64,000 nucleotides of DNA, taken from NCBI GenBank assembly GCA_022729705.1, contig DZAX01000006.1:35989-99988 (forward strand). Reading direction: 5' to 3'. The notes beneath the pieces are model-generated. The model searched no databases. It was not told the origin of the DNA and saw only the letters and a list, made by a program, of their open reading frames with translations. The DNA comes from Helicobacter cetorum. Its GTDB lineage: Bacteria; Campylobacterota; Campylobacteria; Campylobacterales; UBA6016. Of the stretch, positions 42,407 through 51,417 are shown in pieces; positions within the stretch are counted from its first letter, which is position 1; every line of letters starts with the position of its first letter. The position numbers and the translations under genes are program-made.

Positions 42407-42970
42407 TTAATTTTTTCCTTTATAAAAACTCATAACATCATCTCTAATTTCACTCTCAATCATCAAAGGGTCAAGCGACTCTCTAAAAGAACTAGAAGAA
42501 AAAGCACAATCCAAAAAAAGCGTCCTAAACTCATCCGCCACAACGCCGTCTCTGCTTACAACAACAGGCTCTGCAAGCTTTATCAACTCTTCGTACATAT
42601 GCCACCCTTTAAAACCCGCTAAGTTATCAGAGCCAATGATAAGATAGATTTTATCACACCCTTGCTGGAAGGCAAGGCGCGATATTTCATCTAACGTCTC
42701 AATCATATAAACGCTTCTTTGCTTTTTAATCTCCACATCAAGAACGCTTACTCTATCATATTTGCCAAAAACTCTACAAAGCCATTCAAACCTAAGCTCT
42801 GGAGGCGCCGTAAACGATGATTTAAACGGACTAAGAAAAGTCGGAACCACAAATAGCCTATCAAGACAAAGCTCTCTAAGGCAGAGACGAACCGCCTCTT
42901 CATGACAAATGTGCGGCGGGTCAAAGCTGCCGCCGAATACGGCGTAGTGTGCCGCCCTTACCTGCGCCAA
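42407..42970 (-). CDS. nadD: Nicotinate-nucleotide adenylyltransferase
   Basis: NadD of 187 residues: nucleotidyltransferase motif FGGSFDPPHICHEE at about 12-25, YLIIGSDNLAGF, and SSSSFRES as the counterpart of the ISSTxIR motif. It makes deamido-NAD for NAD synthesis. The start overlaps the glycosyltransferase gene upstream by 13 bases, which links housekeeping genes to the polysaccharide run. Confidence 0.93.
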   Translation of the reverse strand: MAQVRAAHYAVFGGSFDPPHICHEEAVRLCLRELCLDRLFVVPTFLSPFKSSFTAPPELRFEWLCRVFGKYDRVSVLDVEIKKQRSVYMIETLDEISRLAFQQGCDKIYLIIGSDNLAGFKGWHMYEELIKLAEPVVVSRDGVVADEFRTLFLDCAFSSSSFRESLDPLMIESEIRDDVMSFYKGKN

Positions 42971-45900
42971 TTAAAAAGCCAGTTTTTTATTTGCGAGGCG
43001 CTCTCTTCCCATGTGATCCACGATATACTCTGCGATTTTGGATGCGCCTCACTTTTATAAAGCTCCAGCCACGCCGCGACCGAGTCCGCCAAAACTATAG
43101 GCGAAACGCTATTTTGAAAGTAGTAGGCACCGTTTTGCGCGACTTCTCTAAATACATCAATATCTCTGGCTATAATCGGAAGCTTTCGTTGCGCCGCCTC
43201 TATTAGCGGCAATCCAAACCCCTCCCCCTCGCTTGCGGCTATTAAGCACGTTGACATAGAGTATATTTTCTCCAAATACTCATCGCTAATGCTCTCAAGC
43301 CAAAAGAGTCTATTTCCAAGCTCGGCGTGGTTTTTGAGTTTTTTTGCCAACTCGTCAACCATCCACCCATGTTTTCCAACTATAATCAAATTAATATCAG
43401 CCCCGCTATCCCAAAGCGCTTCAAAAGCCGCCAAAATCTGCCCCTGCCCTTTTCGAGGCTCCAATGTGCCCACCGTCAAAAAGCTGTTTTTAGAGCTTAT
43501 CTTTTGAGATACTGCGTCAAAATCATCAGGAAGACCAAAGCTTGCGACGCTGTTTTCAACGTCGGCACCAAGATGAAACCAACCTATTTTGGCGCTTGAT
43601 TGTATATCCGGTCTACTTTTTAGCCACGTCTCAAGCTCATTTGCTACAGACGCCGAGATACAGACAAAAGAGCTTGCGTGTTTTACTATAGAGTTTAGCC
43701 ATCTAATATGCGTCTCGTCCGCCCTTGGCATAAAGTATTGCGGATAAAAAATAGGCAACAAATCATACACGACAAAATGGGTTTCAACGCCCATATTGCG
43801 CCACTCCATAAACAATCTCTCATTTTTTACGGTTCCGCTCGAAAAAAAATCAAGTCCAAAGAAAATATCTCCACTATTGACGGCGACAATATCATCCACA
43901 ACTCTTTTGTTTGGAGAGTCAAGCAGAGAGAGCGCATACTCTCTAGCGTATTTGTAGTGTCCGCCAATATCGTAAACAGGCTCTACCCTGTACCCTTTTG
44001 GCGGATTTTTGAGTAGTTGCAAAAGCTCCGCCCTTACGACTCTTTGGATGCCGGTTTTCAAATCCCCTAAAACAATCGCCGATACATCGACTAAGAGTTG
44101 CTTTTGCGTAAGCTTTTTGGAGTTGTAGAAAATAGATTTTGCGCATAGTGACAAATCTTTATCACTTGGCTCTGTTTTTGTTTCTACTGCGGCTATAGAC
44201 TCCAAAAGCGCTCTATTGTCTCGGCGTTGAGCGTATAAGCTCTCAATCGCTTCCATATACGCCTTAGCGCAAACATCCGGCGTATGAGCCAAAATAAACT
44301 CTTTACAACTCTTTGATAGCTCCGCCCTAAGCTCTTTGTCGCATGAAAGCTTACTAATCGCCTCTTTTAACTCGTCTATCTCAAACTCATCGCTAATTTT
44401 TAGGCAAACACTATCCGGCGTTTCACTCATTGTGCCGTGCGAGTTTATGATAAGAGGCTTACCCTCCGCTATAGAGTCGTATACGGCTCCAGACGTCTCA
44501 CCTCTTGATTTTGTACGCAACTGCACGGTAATATCCGCCGCCGACAAGTAATCGTGATATGTCTCTTCGCTTACATAATCGGTTATAAAAATCCTTGCGC
44601 TAAGCCCTGATTCCAAGATGCGCCTATTTAGCTCCCTACCATAATCACCAGAAAACTGTTTGCCCACAAAAACAAAGTATGCGTTTGGCTCGTATGCGAC
44701 ATCCGTCAGTAGCCACGCCTCCAACAGCTTGATATTTTGCTTTGTCGGGTGAATCATCCCAAAACTACAAACCACAAAATCATCAGGTAAAAATTTAAGC
44801 CTCTCTCTCGCCTTAGCTCCGTCGTTTTCGCCGGATAAAAGATTTACAAACGGAACTTTTCTTACAAAATCATCATCGGCGCCGTAAAACTCTTTTGCTT
44901 TTGCTTTTGAATACTCAGAGTGCGACAATACGCCGATAGAGTTTGAAAAAACGTCAAAATTCATAGGATAAATGGTTTTTGCATACTCCACGCCGTTTTG
45001 CTTGCACTCCGCCAAAGCTCCAAAACCGTGAGAGCAGTAGAGATTTTCCAAAAATATCCCATCTTCTCCAGCGCGTTCAAGATAATCAAAAGCTCCGCTG
45101 ATAAAAAAGTCGTGCAACATCACAACGCCCGGACACTCGCCCAAAAGTAAAAACATATAGCCATGATAATGAGAGTTGCCTATGTGATACAAAACCCTAT
45201 TAAAAGAGTCTCTATTTTGCACAAACCACTCGGCGGTTCTTATCGGCAAAGTATCGCTTATCCACCCATTATCCACGCTCTCTTGACTAGATATAATCTC
45301 TATATCATAATATTTTGCTAGTGAGGGCAACACTCTTATGCTATATGTAGAGATACCGGACTCTATTGGCGGCAGGGGAGATAAGTATGCCATTTTTGGC
45401 TTTTTTGGCTCCATTTGGAGGCTATGTTTCGCTTTTTTCTCCAAATATGCGGAGTTTTCAAAAAACTCTATAGCTTTTTTCGCGGACGCATCCCATGTAA
45501 ACTTTGACGACTGTTTTATCGAATGATTTATAAGAAAACTTCTAAACTCATCGTCATTTAAGACCTGCGTCATTTTACTTGCTATTGAGTCAGGACTAAG
45601 CGGGTCAAACAACGCCTCACTTAAGCCTATCACCTCGGGGATACTAGTCACATTAGAGCCTATAGCGGGAGCTCCGCACCCCATCGCCTCCAAAAGAGGT
45701 AAACCAAACCCCTCATGCGTAGAGGCGAATACGAAAAGCTCGCATGAAGAGTAAAAGGCTCTTAGTTCCTCATGGCTCACATATCCGGTTAAGACAAGGC
45801 TACTATGAACGCCCAGCTTTGCCGCAAAGCTTTTAACGGCGTTTTTGTTATCATCAGGTCCTCTACCAGCTATTACAAGCTGATATTTAGCCCTTAAACT

Positions 45901-46659
45901 CTCAGGCAACAAAGCAAAAGCGCTTAGCAGATTTTCAAAGTTTTTTCTACTATCAAAACCGCCCGGAACATACAAGATAAAATCTTTTGCAATCCCAAAC
46001 TTGGCTCTTAGAGCTTTTTTCTCTTCAACGGCAAGCGCTATGGGATAGAAGAAATCATCTTTTCCCGCTGAGATGTTTTGTATTTTATTTGCGTCAATAC
46101 CCAGATGCTCTATAGCCTCTTTTTTGCTTGACTCTGAAATTGCCAGCAAAATATCTGATTTTTTTAGATACTCCAGCTTTTTAAAATACCATGCGGCGGC
46201 GTTTTTATCTTGCAAATACGCCTTTTTATTCAAAAGTGGTATCAAATCATAGAGCGTTGTAGCACTAAATTGCGTATCGTCAAAAGATGCGATGGAGCCG
46301 GCGACATCATCACCCCACCCCTCAAATAGACTGGAGATGTACACAATATCAGGCTTTAAAGAGCCTAGCGCCGCCTCTCTTATTTTTGACGCCGCCTCTA
46401 TGCGCCATTCATTTGATGGGTCGCTCGCAAAAATAGGCGTTGGAATATTGAATATATGGATATTTTCTTGCGGCAATACACCTCCAAATGCCTCTTTTAT
46501 CGGTTGTACGGTTTCTACAAAAGCTCCGTTAAGAGCTAGCAAAATCTCATGTTCGCCTGCATTTCTCGCCATAGCGAGAGCCAAAGAGAGCGAATATCTA
46601 CCTATCCCCCTAAACCTGCTCTCAGACTGCGAGCCTTGCAAATCTATAACTATTCGCAT
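42958..46659 (-). CDS. Three-domain glycosyltransferase (GT4-type)
   Basis: Protein of 1233 residues containing three GT-B units. The first (1-400) has the N-terminal loop RFRGIGRYSLSLALAM and the donor motif EGFGLPLLEAMGCGAPAIGS; the second (430-800) starts SPLPPIESGISTYSIRVLPS and ends with a weaker donor motif (GETSGAVYDSIAEGKPLIIN); the third (840-1233) has FGVGTLEPRKGQG-like and GEGFGLPLIEAAQRKLPIIA. Such multi-domain enzymes polymerise or build O-antigen repeat units, as WbdA-type mannosyltransferases do. GDP-mannose supplied by ManC is a likely donor. It follows the FkbM gene with a 10-base overlap. Confidence 0.85.
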   Translation of the reverse strand: MRIVIDLQGSQSESRFRGIGRYSLSLALAMARNAGEHEILLALNGAFVETVQPIKEAFGGVLPQENIHIFNIPTPIFASDPSNEWRIEAASKIREAALGSLKPDIVYISSLFEGWGDDVAGSIASFDDTQFSATTLYDLIPLLNKKAYLQDKNAAAWYFKKLEYLKKSDILLAISESSKKEAIEHLGIDANKIQNISAGKDDFFYPIALAVEEKKALRAKFGIAKDFILYVPGGFDSRKNFENLLSAFALLPESLRAKYQLVIAGRGPDDNKNAVKSFAAKLGVHSSLVLTGYVSHEELRAFYSSCELFVFASTHEGFGLPLLEAMGCGAPAIGSNVTSIPEVIGLSEALFDPLSPDSIASKMTQVLNDDEFRSFLINHSIKQSSKFTWDASAKKAIEFFENSAYLEKKAKHSLQMEPKKPKMAYLSPLPPIESGISTYSIRVLPSLAKYYDIEIISSQESVDNGWISDTLPIRTAEWFVQNRDSFNRVLYHIGNSHYHGYMFLLLGECPGVVMLHDFFISGAFDYLERAGEDGIFLENLYCSHGFGALAECKQNGVEYAKTIYPMNFDVFSNSIGVLSHSEYSKAKAKEFYGADDDFVRKVPFVNLLSGENDGAKARERLKFLPDDFVVCSFGMIHPTKQNIKLLEAWLLTDVAYEPNAYFVFVGKQFSGDYGRELNRRILESGLSARIFITDYVSEETYHDYLSAADITVQLRTKSRGETSGAVYDSIAEGKPLIINSHGTMSETPDSVCLKISDEFEIDELKEAISKLSCDKELRAELSKSCKEFILAHTPDVCAKAYMEAIESLYAQRRDNRALLESIAAVETKTEPSDKDLSLCAKSIFYNSKKLTQKQLLVDVSAIVLGDLKTGIQRVVRAELLQLLKNPPKGYRVEPVYDIGGHYKYAREYALSLLDSPNKRVVDDIVAVNSGDIFFGLDFFSSGTVKNERLFMEWRNMGVETHFVVYDLLPIFYPQYFMPRADETHIRWLNSIVKHASSFVCISASVANELETWLKSRPDIQSSAKIGWFHLGADVENSVASFGLPDDFDAVSQKISSKNSFLTVGTLEPRKGQGQILAAFEALWDSGADINLIIVGKHGWMVDELAKKLKNHAELGNRLFWLESISDEYLEKIYSMSTCLIAASEGEGFGLPLIEAAQRKLPIIARDIDVFREVAQNGAYYFQNSVSPIVLADSVAAWLELYKSEAHPKSQSISWITWEESASQIKNWLFNWRR

Positions 46660-47867
46660 TGACTCTCCTCTTTTTGTTTTAGCAGGTTTTGTAGTTCTGA
46701 TTTGATTTTTCTCTCTTTGCTAGATAGATGAAGCTTTTCGCTCTTATTTTGCCAATAAACCTCATTAAAAGGCGCAGCGTCCTTGTTGATATGAAAATAT
46801 AGAGTTTTTGCTTTTCTATTCAAATATGGAAATCTATTTAAAACAGACTTGACAAAAAAGCTAAAGCGTTGATTTTTTATAATTTTAATAATAACTTTTC
46901 CAATAAGCTCTTTTAGCTCCGCTTTTGTTCTTATTCTTTTGAGTTTGGCGAGAAATCTCAACGGAGCCGTAAGTTTCCAAGATTTACTCTCATATACGCC
47001 TCTTAGTTGCACATGCGCTTCATTGGCACTAACATGCGCCAGATGTGCGCTAGCATGAGCCTCATGCGCGCTTACATGAGCTAGATGCTCGCTAGTACGC
47101 GCTTCATGTATTTTTACCTCCGCTTCAAGTGCCGCCAGCTTTGCGTTTTGCTTCTCTTCTTCTATCTGCTCTCTTAGGGCGTATATCTCATACAGCACAT
47201 AATCGTCAAACACATTGGGCGGTATCAAAAAGCTCTTTTTTAGTTCATATCGCTCTTTTGCCGTATAAAATCTATTAAGACCATCAAAGTAAACAAACTC
47301 ATAACCACCGTCCAAAATTTTTGGCTCCCATGAGGCGTAATTCAGAGTAGATGAGTTTGGCAAGGTAGCCTCTACGACCACTATCCAAGGACGAAACTTT
47401 AAAAACTCCATTCCGCTAAACACAAGCTCTTCGGCGCCCTCAACGTCCACTTTCAAAAAGTGTATTTCGCCTTTTGCGTACTCTTCACAAATATCCAAAA
47501 GTTTTTTTACGCTTACAACTCTCTCGCTTACGGCAATGCCGTCATCTTTATGTTTTTTGGCGACATTTGCGTCAAGCGTAGACCAACCGCTTACCGATAC
47601 GTCGTAAAAGAGTAGCTCCCTATCCGCATCGCCAACAGCCAAATTAAGATTTACATCCCTTGGACGCATAGCCGATAGTGAGGCAAACGCTTTTAAAGAC
47701 GGATCTATATTAACGCCCCTCCAGCCTCTATCATAAAACGCTTTTGTCACAGAATCCACTATCGGATCGTTTGCGCCAACATCTATATAAAACCCTTTTG
47801 AGACGTTTTTTAACGCCCTATAAAGCATTACGTCTTCAAAATTTTGCGAATACGACACAAAGCTCAT
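46650..47867 (-). CDS. FkbM-family methyltransferase with heptad-repeat linker
   Basis: Protein of 405 residues. The N-terminal SAM-binding domain (1-215) has FYIDVGANDPIVDSVTKAFY and HFLKVDVEGAEELV, the FkbM signatures. Residues ~235-290 form a coiled-coil-like linker with repeated seven-residue units (HLAHVSA, HEAHASA, HLAHVSA, NEAHVQL), then YESKSWKLTAPLR and a basic, hydrophobic C-terminus. Start ATG 47867 overlaps the wzt stop by four bases. The enzyme may methylate the terminal sugar to control chain length or modify the O-polysaccharide; this is inferred from its place after wzm-wzt. Confidence 0.83.
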   Translation of the reverse strand: MSFVSYSQNFEDVMLYRALKNVSKGFYIDVGANDPIVDSVTKAFYDRGWRGVNIDPSLKAFASLSAMRPRDVNLNLAVGDADRELLFYDVSVSGWSTLDANVAKKHKDDGIAVSERVVSVKKLLDICEEYAKGEIHFLKVDVEGAEELVFSGMEFLKFRPWIVVVEATLPNSSTLNYASWEPKILDGGYEFVYFDGLNRFYTAKERYELKKSFLIPPNVFDDYVLYEIYALREQIEEEKQNAKLAALEAEVKIHEARTSEHLAHVSAHEAHASAHLAHVSANEAHVQLRGVYESKSWKLTAPLRFLAKLKRIRTKAELKELIGKVIIKIIKNQRFSFFVKSVLNRFPYLNRKAKTLYFHINKDAAPFNEVYWQNKSEKLHLSSKERKIKSELQNLLKQKEESQCE

Positions 47868-49087
47868 ACTCTCTCCACCGCGCAAACAGGGTCAATCCAT
47901 GTGGAGCCTACAAAATGCTCTTTATCTATGTTTATCACAGAAAATACCAAGGCCAAATCCTTCCATTCGTAGTTATTTTCAAGATGGGTGTCGCTACTGA
48001 CAAGAGCTGTTGCGATAGAATAACTACCGACTCCAATATTCGCCGCAAATGAAAAATTATATTCATACTCTTCAGGTACTTTAGCGTCAAAAACAGGTTG
48101 ATTTTTGATAAAAGTATTTGTGCCGTACACCGGTTGACCCAATCTATCTTTTATCATGTAACCAAGAACAAGGCGGGGAATCGAAGCGTATATCTTGACT
48201 TTTATGCGCAACCTTACAGCGTCGCCCACACCGATAACCTCTACTTTTTGTCCGTCAATATTAAGCAGTTCTATAGAAGATACCCTCGCCTCGCCTGTGC
48301 CTGAGGTGGTTTTTACTCTACCATCATCTCCGGCTTCTTGCAAAATAGCGCTATTTTCACGCTCGGCTATCAAGGCGTTGTAAAAATCCATCACCTCTTC
48401 AGGCACCCCCTCTTTTGCCACGCCGCCGCCGTCAAGCAAAATAGCTCTATCGCATATACTCTGTATCACCTGCTTATCGTGAGATACAATAAGAAGCGTC
48501 GTGCCAAGCTCTCTAAACTCTCTTATACGGCTAAAGCTTTTGTGCTGAAAATACACATCGCCAACAGACAAAGCCTCGTCTATAATCAAAACATCGGGAC
48601 GAACGGCGGTCGCCACGCTAAAAGCAAGCCTTACCTGCATTCCGCTAGAGTAAACCCTCACAGGCTCATCAATATATTCGCCAATCTCCGCAAAAGCTTC
48701 GATTTGAGGCATCAAAGAGGCTATCTCCCCTATAGAAAACCCCAAAAGTTGCCCCGACATAAAGACGTTTTGTCTACCCGTAAAATCAGGATGAAACCCC
48801 ATACCAAGCTCCAATAAAGCCGCCACTCTACCGCTAATCTCAACGCTTCCGCATGTCGGATATGAGGTGTGTGTGATTAGCTTCAAAAGGGTGCTTTTAC
48901 CTGCGCCGTTGATACCCACAATACCGACCGCTTCTCCTCTTTGAACGCAAAAACTAATATCTTTTAAAACCCATTTTAGAGTGTGTCTTTTGCCAAAAAA
49001 AGGAAGCGTCCACTCGACTAGCCTGCCCCATTTGCCCTTGTATTGCTTGTATGCTTTGCCAAGAGAAGTTACGTTTATTGTGCCCAT
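47864..49087 (-). CDS. wzt: O-antigen ABC exporter ATPase Wzt with C-terminal sugar-binding domain
   Basis: ATPase of 407 residues. Walker A GINGAGKST near 57, the polysaccharide-exporter type signature SSGMQVRL, and Walker B VLIIDEALSVGD are present. After ~250 there is an extra domain of about 150 residues, like the Wzt C-terminal domain that recognises the O-antigen terminus in E. coli O8/O9a-type systems. That implies an ABC-dependent O-polysaccharide with a capped end. The start ATG is one base from wzm. Confidence 0.92.
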   Translation of the reverse strand: MGTINVTSLGKAYKQYKGKWGRLVEWTLPFFGKRHTLKWVLKDISFCVQRGEAVGIVGINGAGKSTLLKLITHTSYPTCGSVEISGRVAALLELGMGFHPDFTGRQNVFMSGQLLGFSIGEIASLMPQIEAFAEIGEYIDEPVRVYSSGMQVRLAFSVATAVRPDVLIIDEALSVGDVYFQHKSFSRIREFRELGTTLLIVSHDKQVIQSICDRAILLDGGGVAKEGVPEEVMDFYNALIAERENSAILQEAGDDGRVKTTSGTGEARVSSIELLNIDGQKVEVIGVGDAVRLRIKVKIYASIPRLVLGYMIKDRLGQPVYGTNTFIKNQPVFDAKVPEEYEYNFSFAANIGVGSYSIATALVSSDTHLENNYEWKDLALVFSVINIDKEHFVGSTWIDPVCAVERV

Positions 49088-49894
49088 CTATATCTCGTCC
49101 GCCATTTCATGCGATTTTGAACGGAAAAGATAGAGCGCACTCGCCAAAAACAAAAAAGCTATAACGGCGGAGTAAACCAAAGAGAGCGGTTCAGGAGCTT
49201 TTGCCAAAACCAAAATATCTTGATACGCTCCGATTATCGGCGCCATTGGATTGAGCTCCAATAAAAACCTTGCGCTTTGCGGGATAATCTCTCGCGGGTA
49301 GACAATAGGGGTAAGCCAAAACCAAAACTGTATAAAAATCCCAAAAAACTGCCCAACGTCTCTAAAAAAAACGTTTAGCACCCCAAGCGTCACACCAAGT
49401 CCTATAGAAAAAACTATCTGCAACGCCAGTACGGGCAAGAGATAGAAAAAAACAAACCCAGGAAAAGAGCCGCTAAAAATTAAGAAGAGGGTAAAAATAC
49501 CAAATATAATAGCAAAGTTAAGAGAGGCGGACAAAAGGACTATAGCAGGCAGGCATATTTTTGGAAAACTAAGCTTTTTGATAAGGTTGGCGTTGTCCAA
49601 AAAGATATTTTGGGATCTTAATACAACCTCGGAGAAAAATCCCCACGCTAAAACTCCAGCGCAGATATAGATACCATAAGAAAACTCGCCGGATACGCCG
49701 GGCAACTTTGCCTTTAAAACTTCTGAGAAAATGACGGTGTAGATTGTTATCATAGCAAGAGGGTTAGCGACTACCCATAAAGCACCAAAAAGGGAGTTTT
49801 GGTATTTTGACTGAAACTCTCTTTTTACGCTTCCCAGCACAAAACCGCGGTATGCCGCAAGAGCTCTAAAAATAGAAAAAAATAGTTTAAACAT
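49088..49894 (-). CDS. wzm: O-antigen ABC exporter permease Wzm
   Basis: ABC-2 permease of 268 residues, with six hydrophobic segments and the family segments NSLFGALWVVANPLAMITIY and LTPIVYPREIIPQ. It transports undecaprenyl-linked polysaccharide across the inner membrane with Wzt. The stop is followed at once by the wzt start. Confidence 0.92.
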   Translation of the reverse strand: MFKLFFSIFRALAAYRGFVLGSVKREFQSKYQNSLFGALWVVANPLAMITIYTVIFSEVLKAKLPGVSGEFSYGIYICAGVLAWGFFSEVVLRSQNIFLDNANLIKKLSFPKICLPAIVLLSASLNFAIIFGIFTLFLIFSGSFPGFVFFYLLPVLALQIVFSIGLGVTLGVLNVFFRDVGQFFGIFIQFWFWLTPIVYPREIIPQSARFLLELNPMAPIIGAYQDILVLAKAPEPLSLVYSAVIAFLFLASALYLFRSKSHEMADEI

Positions 49895-49941
49895 TTACAT
49901 CTTTTACATTATCTTAAAAGATGATTTTAACCAAAAAGCTG

Positions 49942-51408
49942 TTAAACGACCGTGACGAACTCCGAAATAGTGGGCGATATGCCGCTTAACACAAGCTCGC
50001 CGCTTCCATTTGTTGGTTTTATAGATAGCCATCCATCGGATGATACGCCAAAGTTCCAATCAAAAGTGTTTCTAAGTCTCACAAAATCTTGCGTGTAGTC
50101 AAAATCCAAAACCTTATCAACCCCCTCACCAATATCCCAAGCAAAAAAATCAGCTCCAGCGCCTCCGGTTAACGTATCGTTTTCAGTACCGCCCCAAAGA
50201 TAGTCGTTGTAGGCTCCGCCTATCAAAGTATCGTTTGCGTCCGCTCCATACAGCATGCTATCGCCAAGGCTAGAGGCTATGAGGGTCTCCGCCATAGCGC
50301 TTCCGTGTGCCTCAAGCGCAAAATCTTGATACTCTCTATGCCATATTTGATAGAGATTTAGAGCGTTTTTTTTCTCGTACTCGCCGCTTAAAACAAAGTT
50401 CATAGCCACTTCGGCTTTACTAGCTCCGTTTATCATAGCTGTCACCCAAAAATTAAGCCCCGCTTCATCGGCGCTTCTGCCAAGCGTTTTTTGATACAAA
50501 GAACCCACAAACGCTTCAAGGCTTTGCGGCGTAATCCCATCGTATATTACGTACTCTTGCGAATTAAAAAAAGATTTTGAAATCTCCAAAAGAGAGCTTC
50601 CCGCAACAAGAGCGCTGAGCCAATAGTCAAGCCCCGCCTTATCTGGCGCTCTGCCCAAATAGCCGTAATAAAACAGAGATAAAGCGTACACTTCGTCTAT
50701 CAAAGAAGCGTCCGTCGTTGGTCTAAGCGCCAAATTTGAGTCGTTCTCTCTAGCCCAATTTGTTATTTGAGAGTAAGCTGTTTTGGTTATTGGAGAGATT
50801 GCGTTGTAACCTGGGCTAAGTGTTTCGTGAGAGATTACGCCGATTACTTTTGCGCCGCCATCATCCAAAAAAACACCGCTTCCGCTCTGTCCGCTTAGGG
50901 CGTCTAAGTTTGAATATTTGACGACTCCTCCGGCTAAAAAACCGTTACCGCCTTTAGTTTCTACAATACTCTCGCCGTCTTTTAAATCCCCGGGGTATCC
51001 GTAGCTAACGACGTCTAAAGAGTAGTCGTCCAAAACGTAAGGGGCGGCGTATCCGGTGTAGTATCCGATGGCTCTATCAAGCTTTAAAAGGGCGTAGTCG
51101 TATATATAGTCTGAATTTGCAATCCAAGCGGTAGGGACGTTATAACTTGTCGAATAGACTACGCCAAACGGCTTTGTGTCCACAAATCTATAAGGGGTTA
51201 CCTCTATATATTCGGGGTAACCGCCATTTTCGGCGCTATAGACCAAATGGGCGGCGGTTAAAACGTCATTTGCTCCGATAACAGTTCCGCTTCCGCACAA
51301 CACCCTACCGTTTTTGTAATAGCTTGTTATCTGCACAGAAACGGCGGCTGCAGACGGAGCTGTTTGGCTATACCCCAAAATCTCCCTATCATCAGAACCG
51401 AAAATCAA
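49942..51408 (-). CDS. Secreted serine protease with DUF4214 and RTX repeats
   Basis: Protein of 488 residues. The trypsin-like domain has His54 (LTAAH), Asp104 (YDYALLKL) and Ser175 (SGQSGSG), a complete triad. Residues ~240-345 contain two DUF4214 units (GYLGRAPDKAGLDYWL and KTLGRSADEAGLNFWV). Residues ~380-440 have RTX-type repeats (GADANDTLIGG, GGTENDTLTGGAGADFF). No N-terminal signal, so type I secretion through a C-terminal signal is expected; no type I exporter genes are nearby. It follows the RTX surface protein gene by 9 bases (in reverse order of transcription). Confidence 0.85.
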   Translation of the reverse strand: MIFGSDDREILGYSQTAPSAAAVSVQITSYYKNGRVLCGSGTVIGANDVLTAAHLVYSAENGGYPEYIEVTPYRFVDTKPFGVVYSTSYNVPTAWIANSDYIYDYALLKLDRAIGYYTGYAAPYVLDDYSLDVVSYGYPGDLKDGESIVETKGGNGFLAGGVVKYSNLDALSGQSGSGVFLDDGGAKVIGVISHETLSPGYNAISPITKTAYSQITNWARENDSNLALRPTTDASLIDEVYALSLFYYGYLGRAPDKAGLDYWLSALVAGSSLLEISKSFFNSQEYVIYDGITPQSLEAFVGSLYQKTLGRSADEAGLNFWVTAMINGASKAEVAMNFVLSGEYEKKNALNLYQIWHREYQDFALEAHGSAMAETLIASSLGDSMLYGADANDTLIGGAYNDYLWGGTENDTLTGGAGADFFAWDIGEGVDKVLDFDYTQDFVRLRNTFDWNFGVSSDGWLSIKPTNGSGELVLSGISPTISEFVTVV

Positions 51409-51417
51409 GCAAAATCC

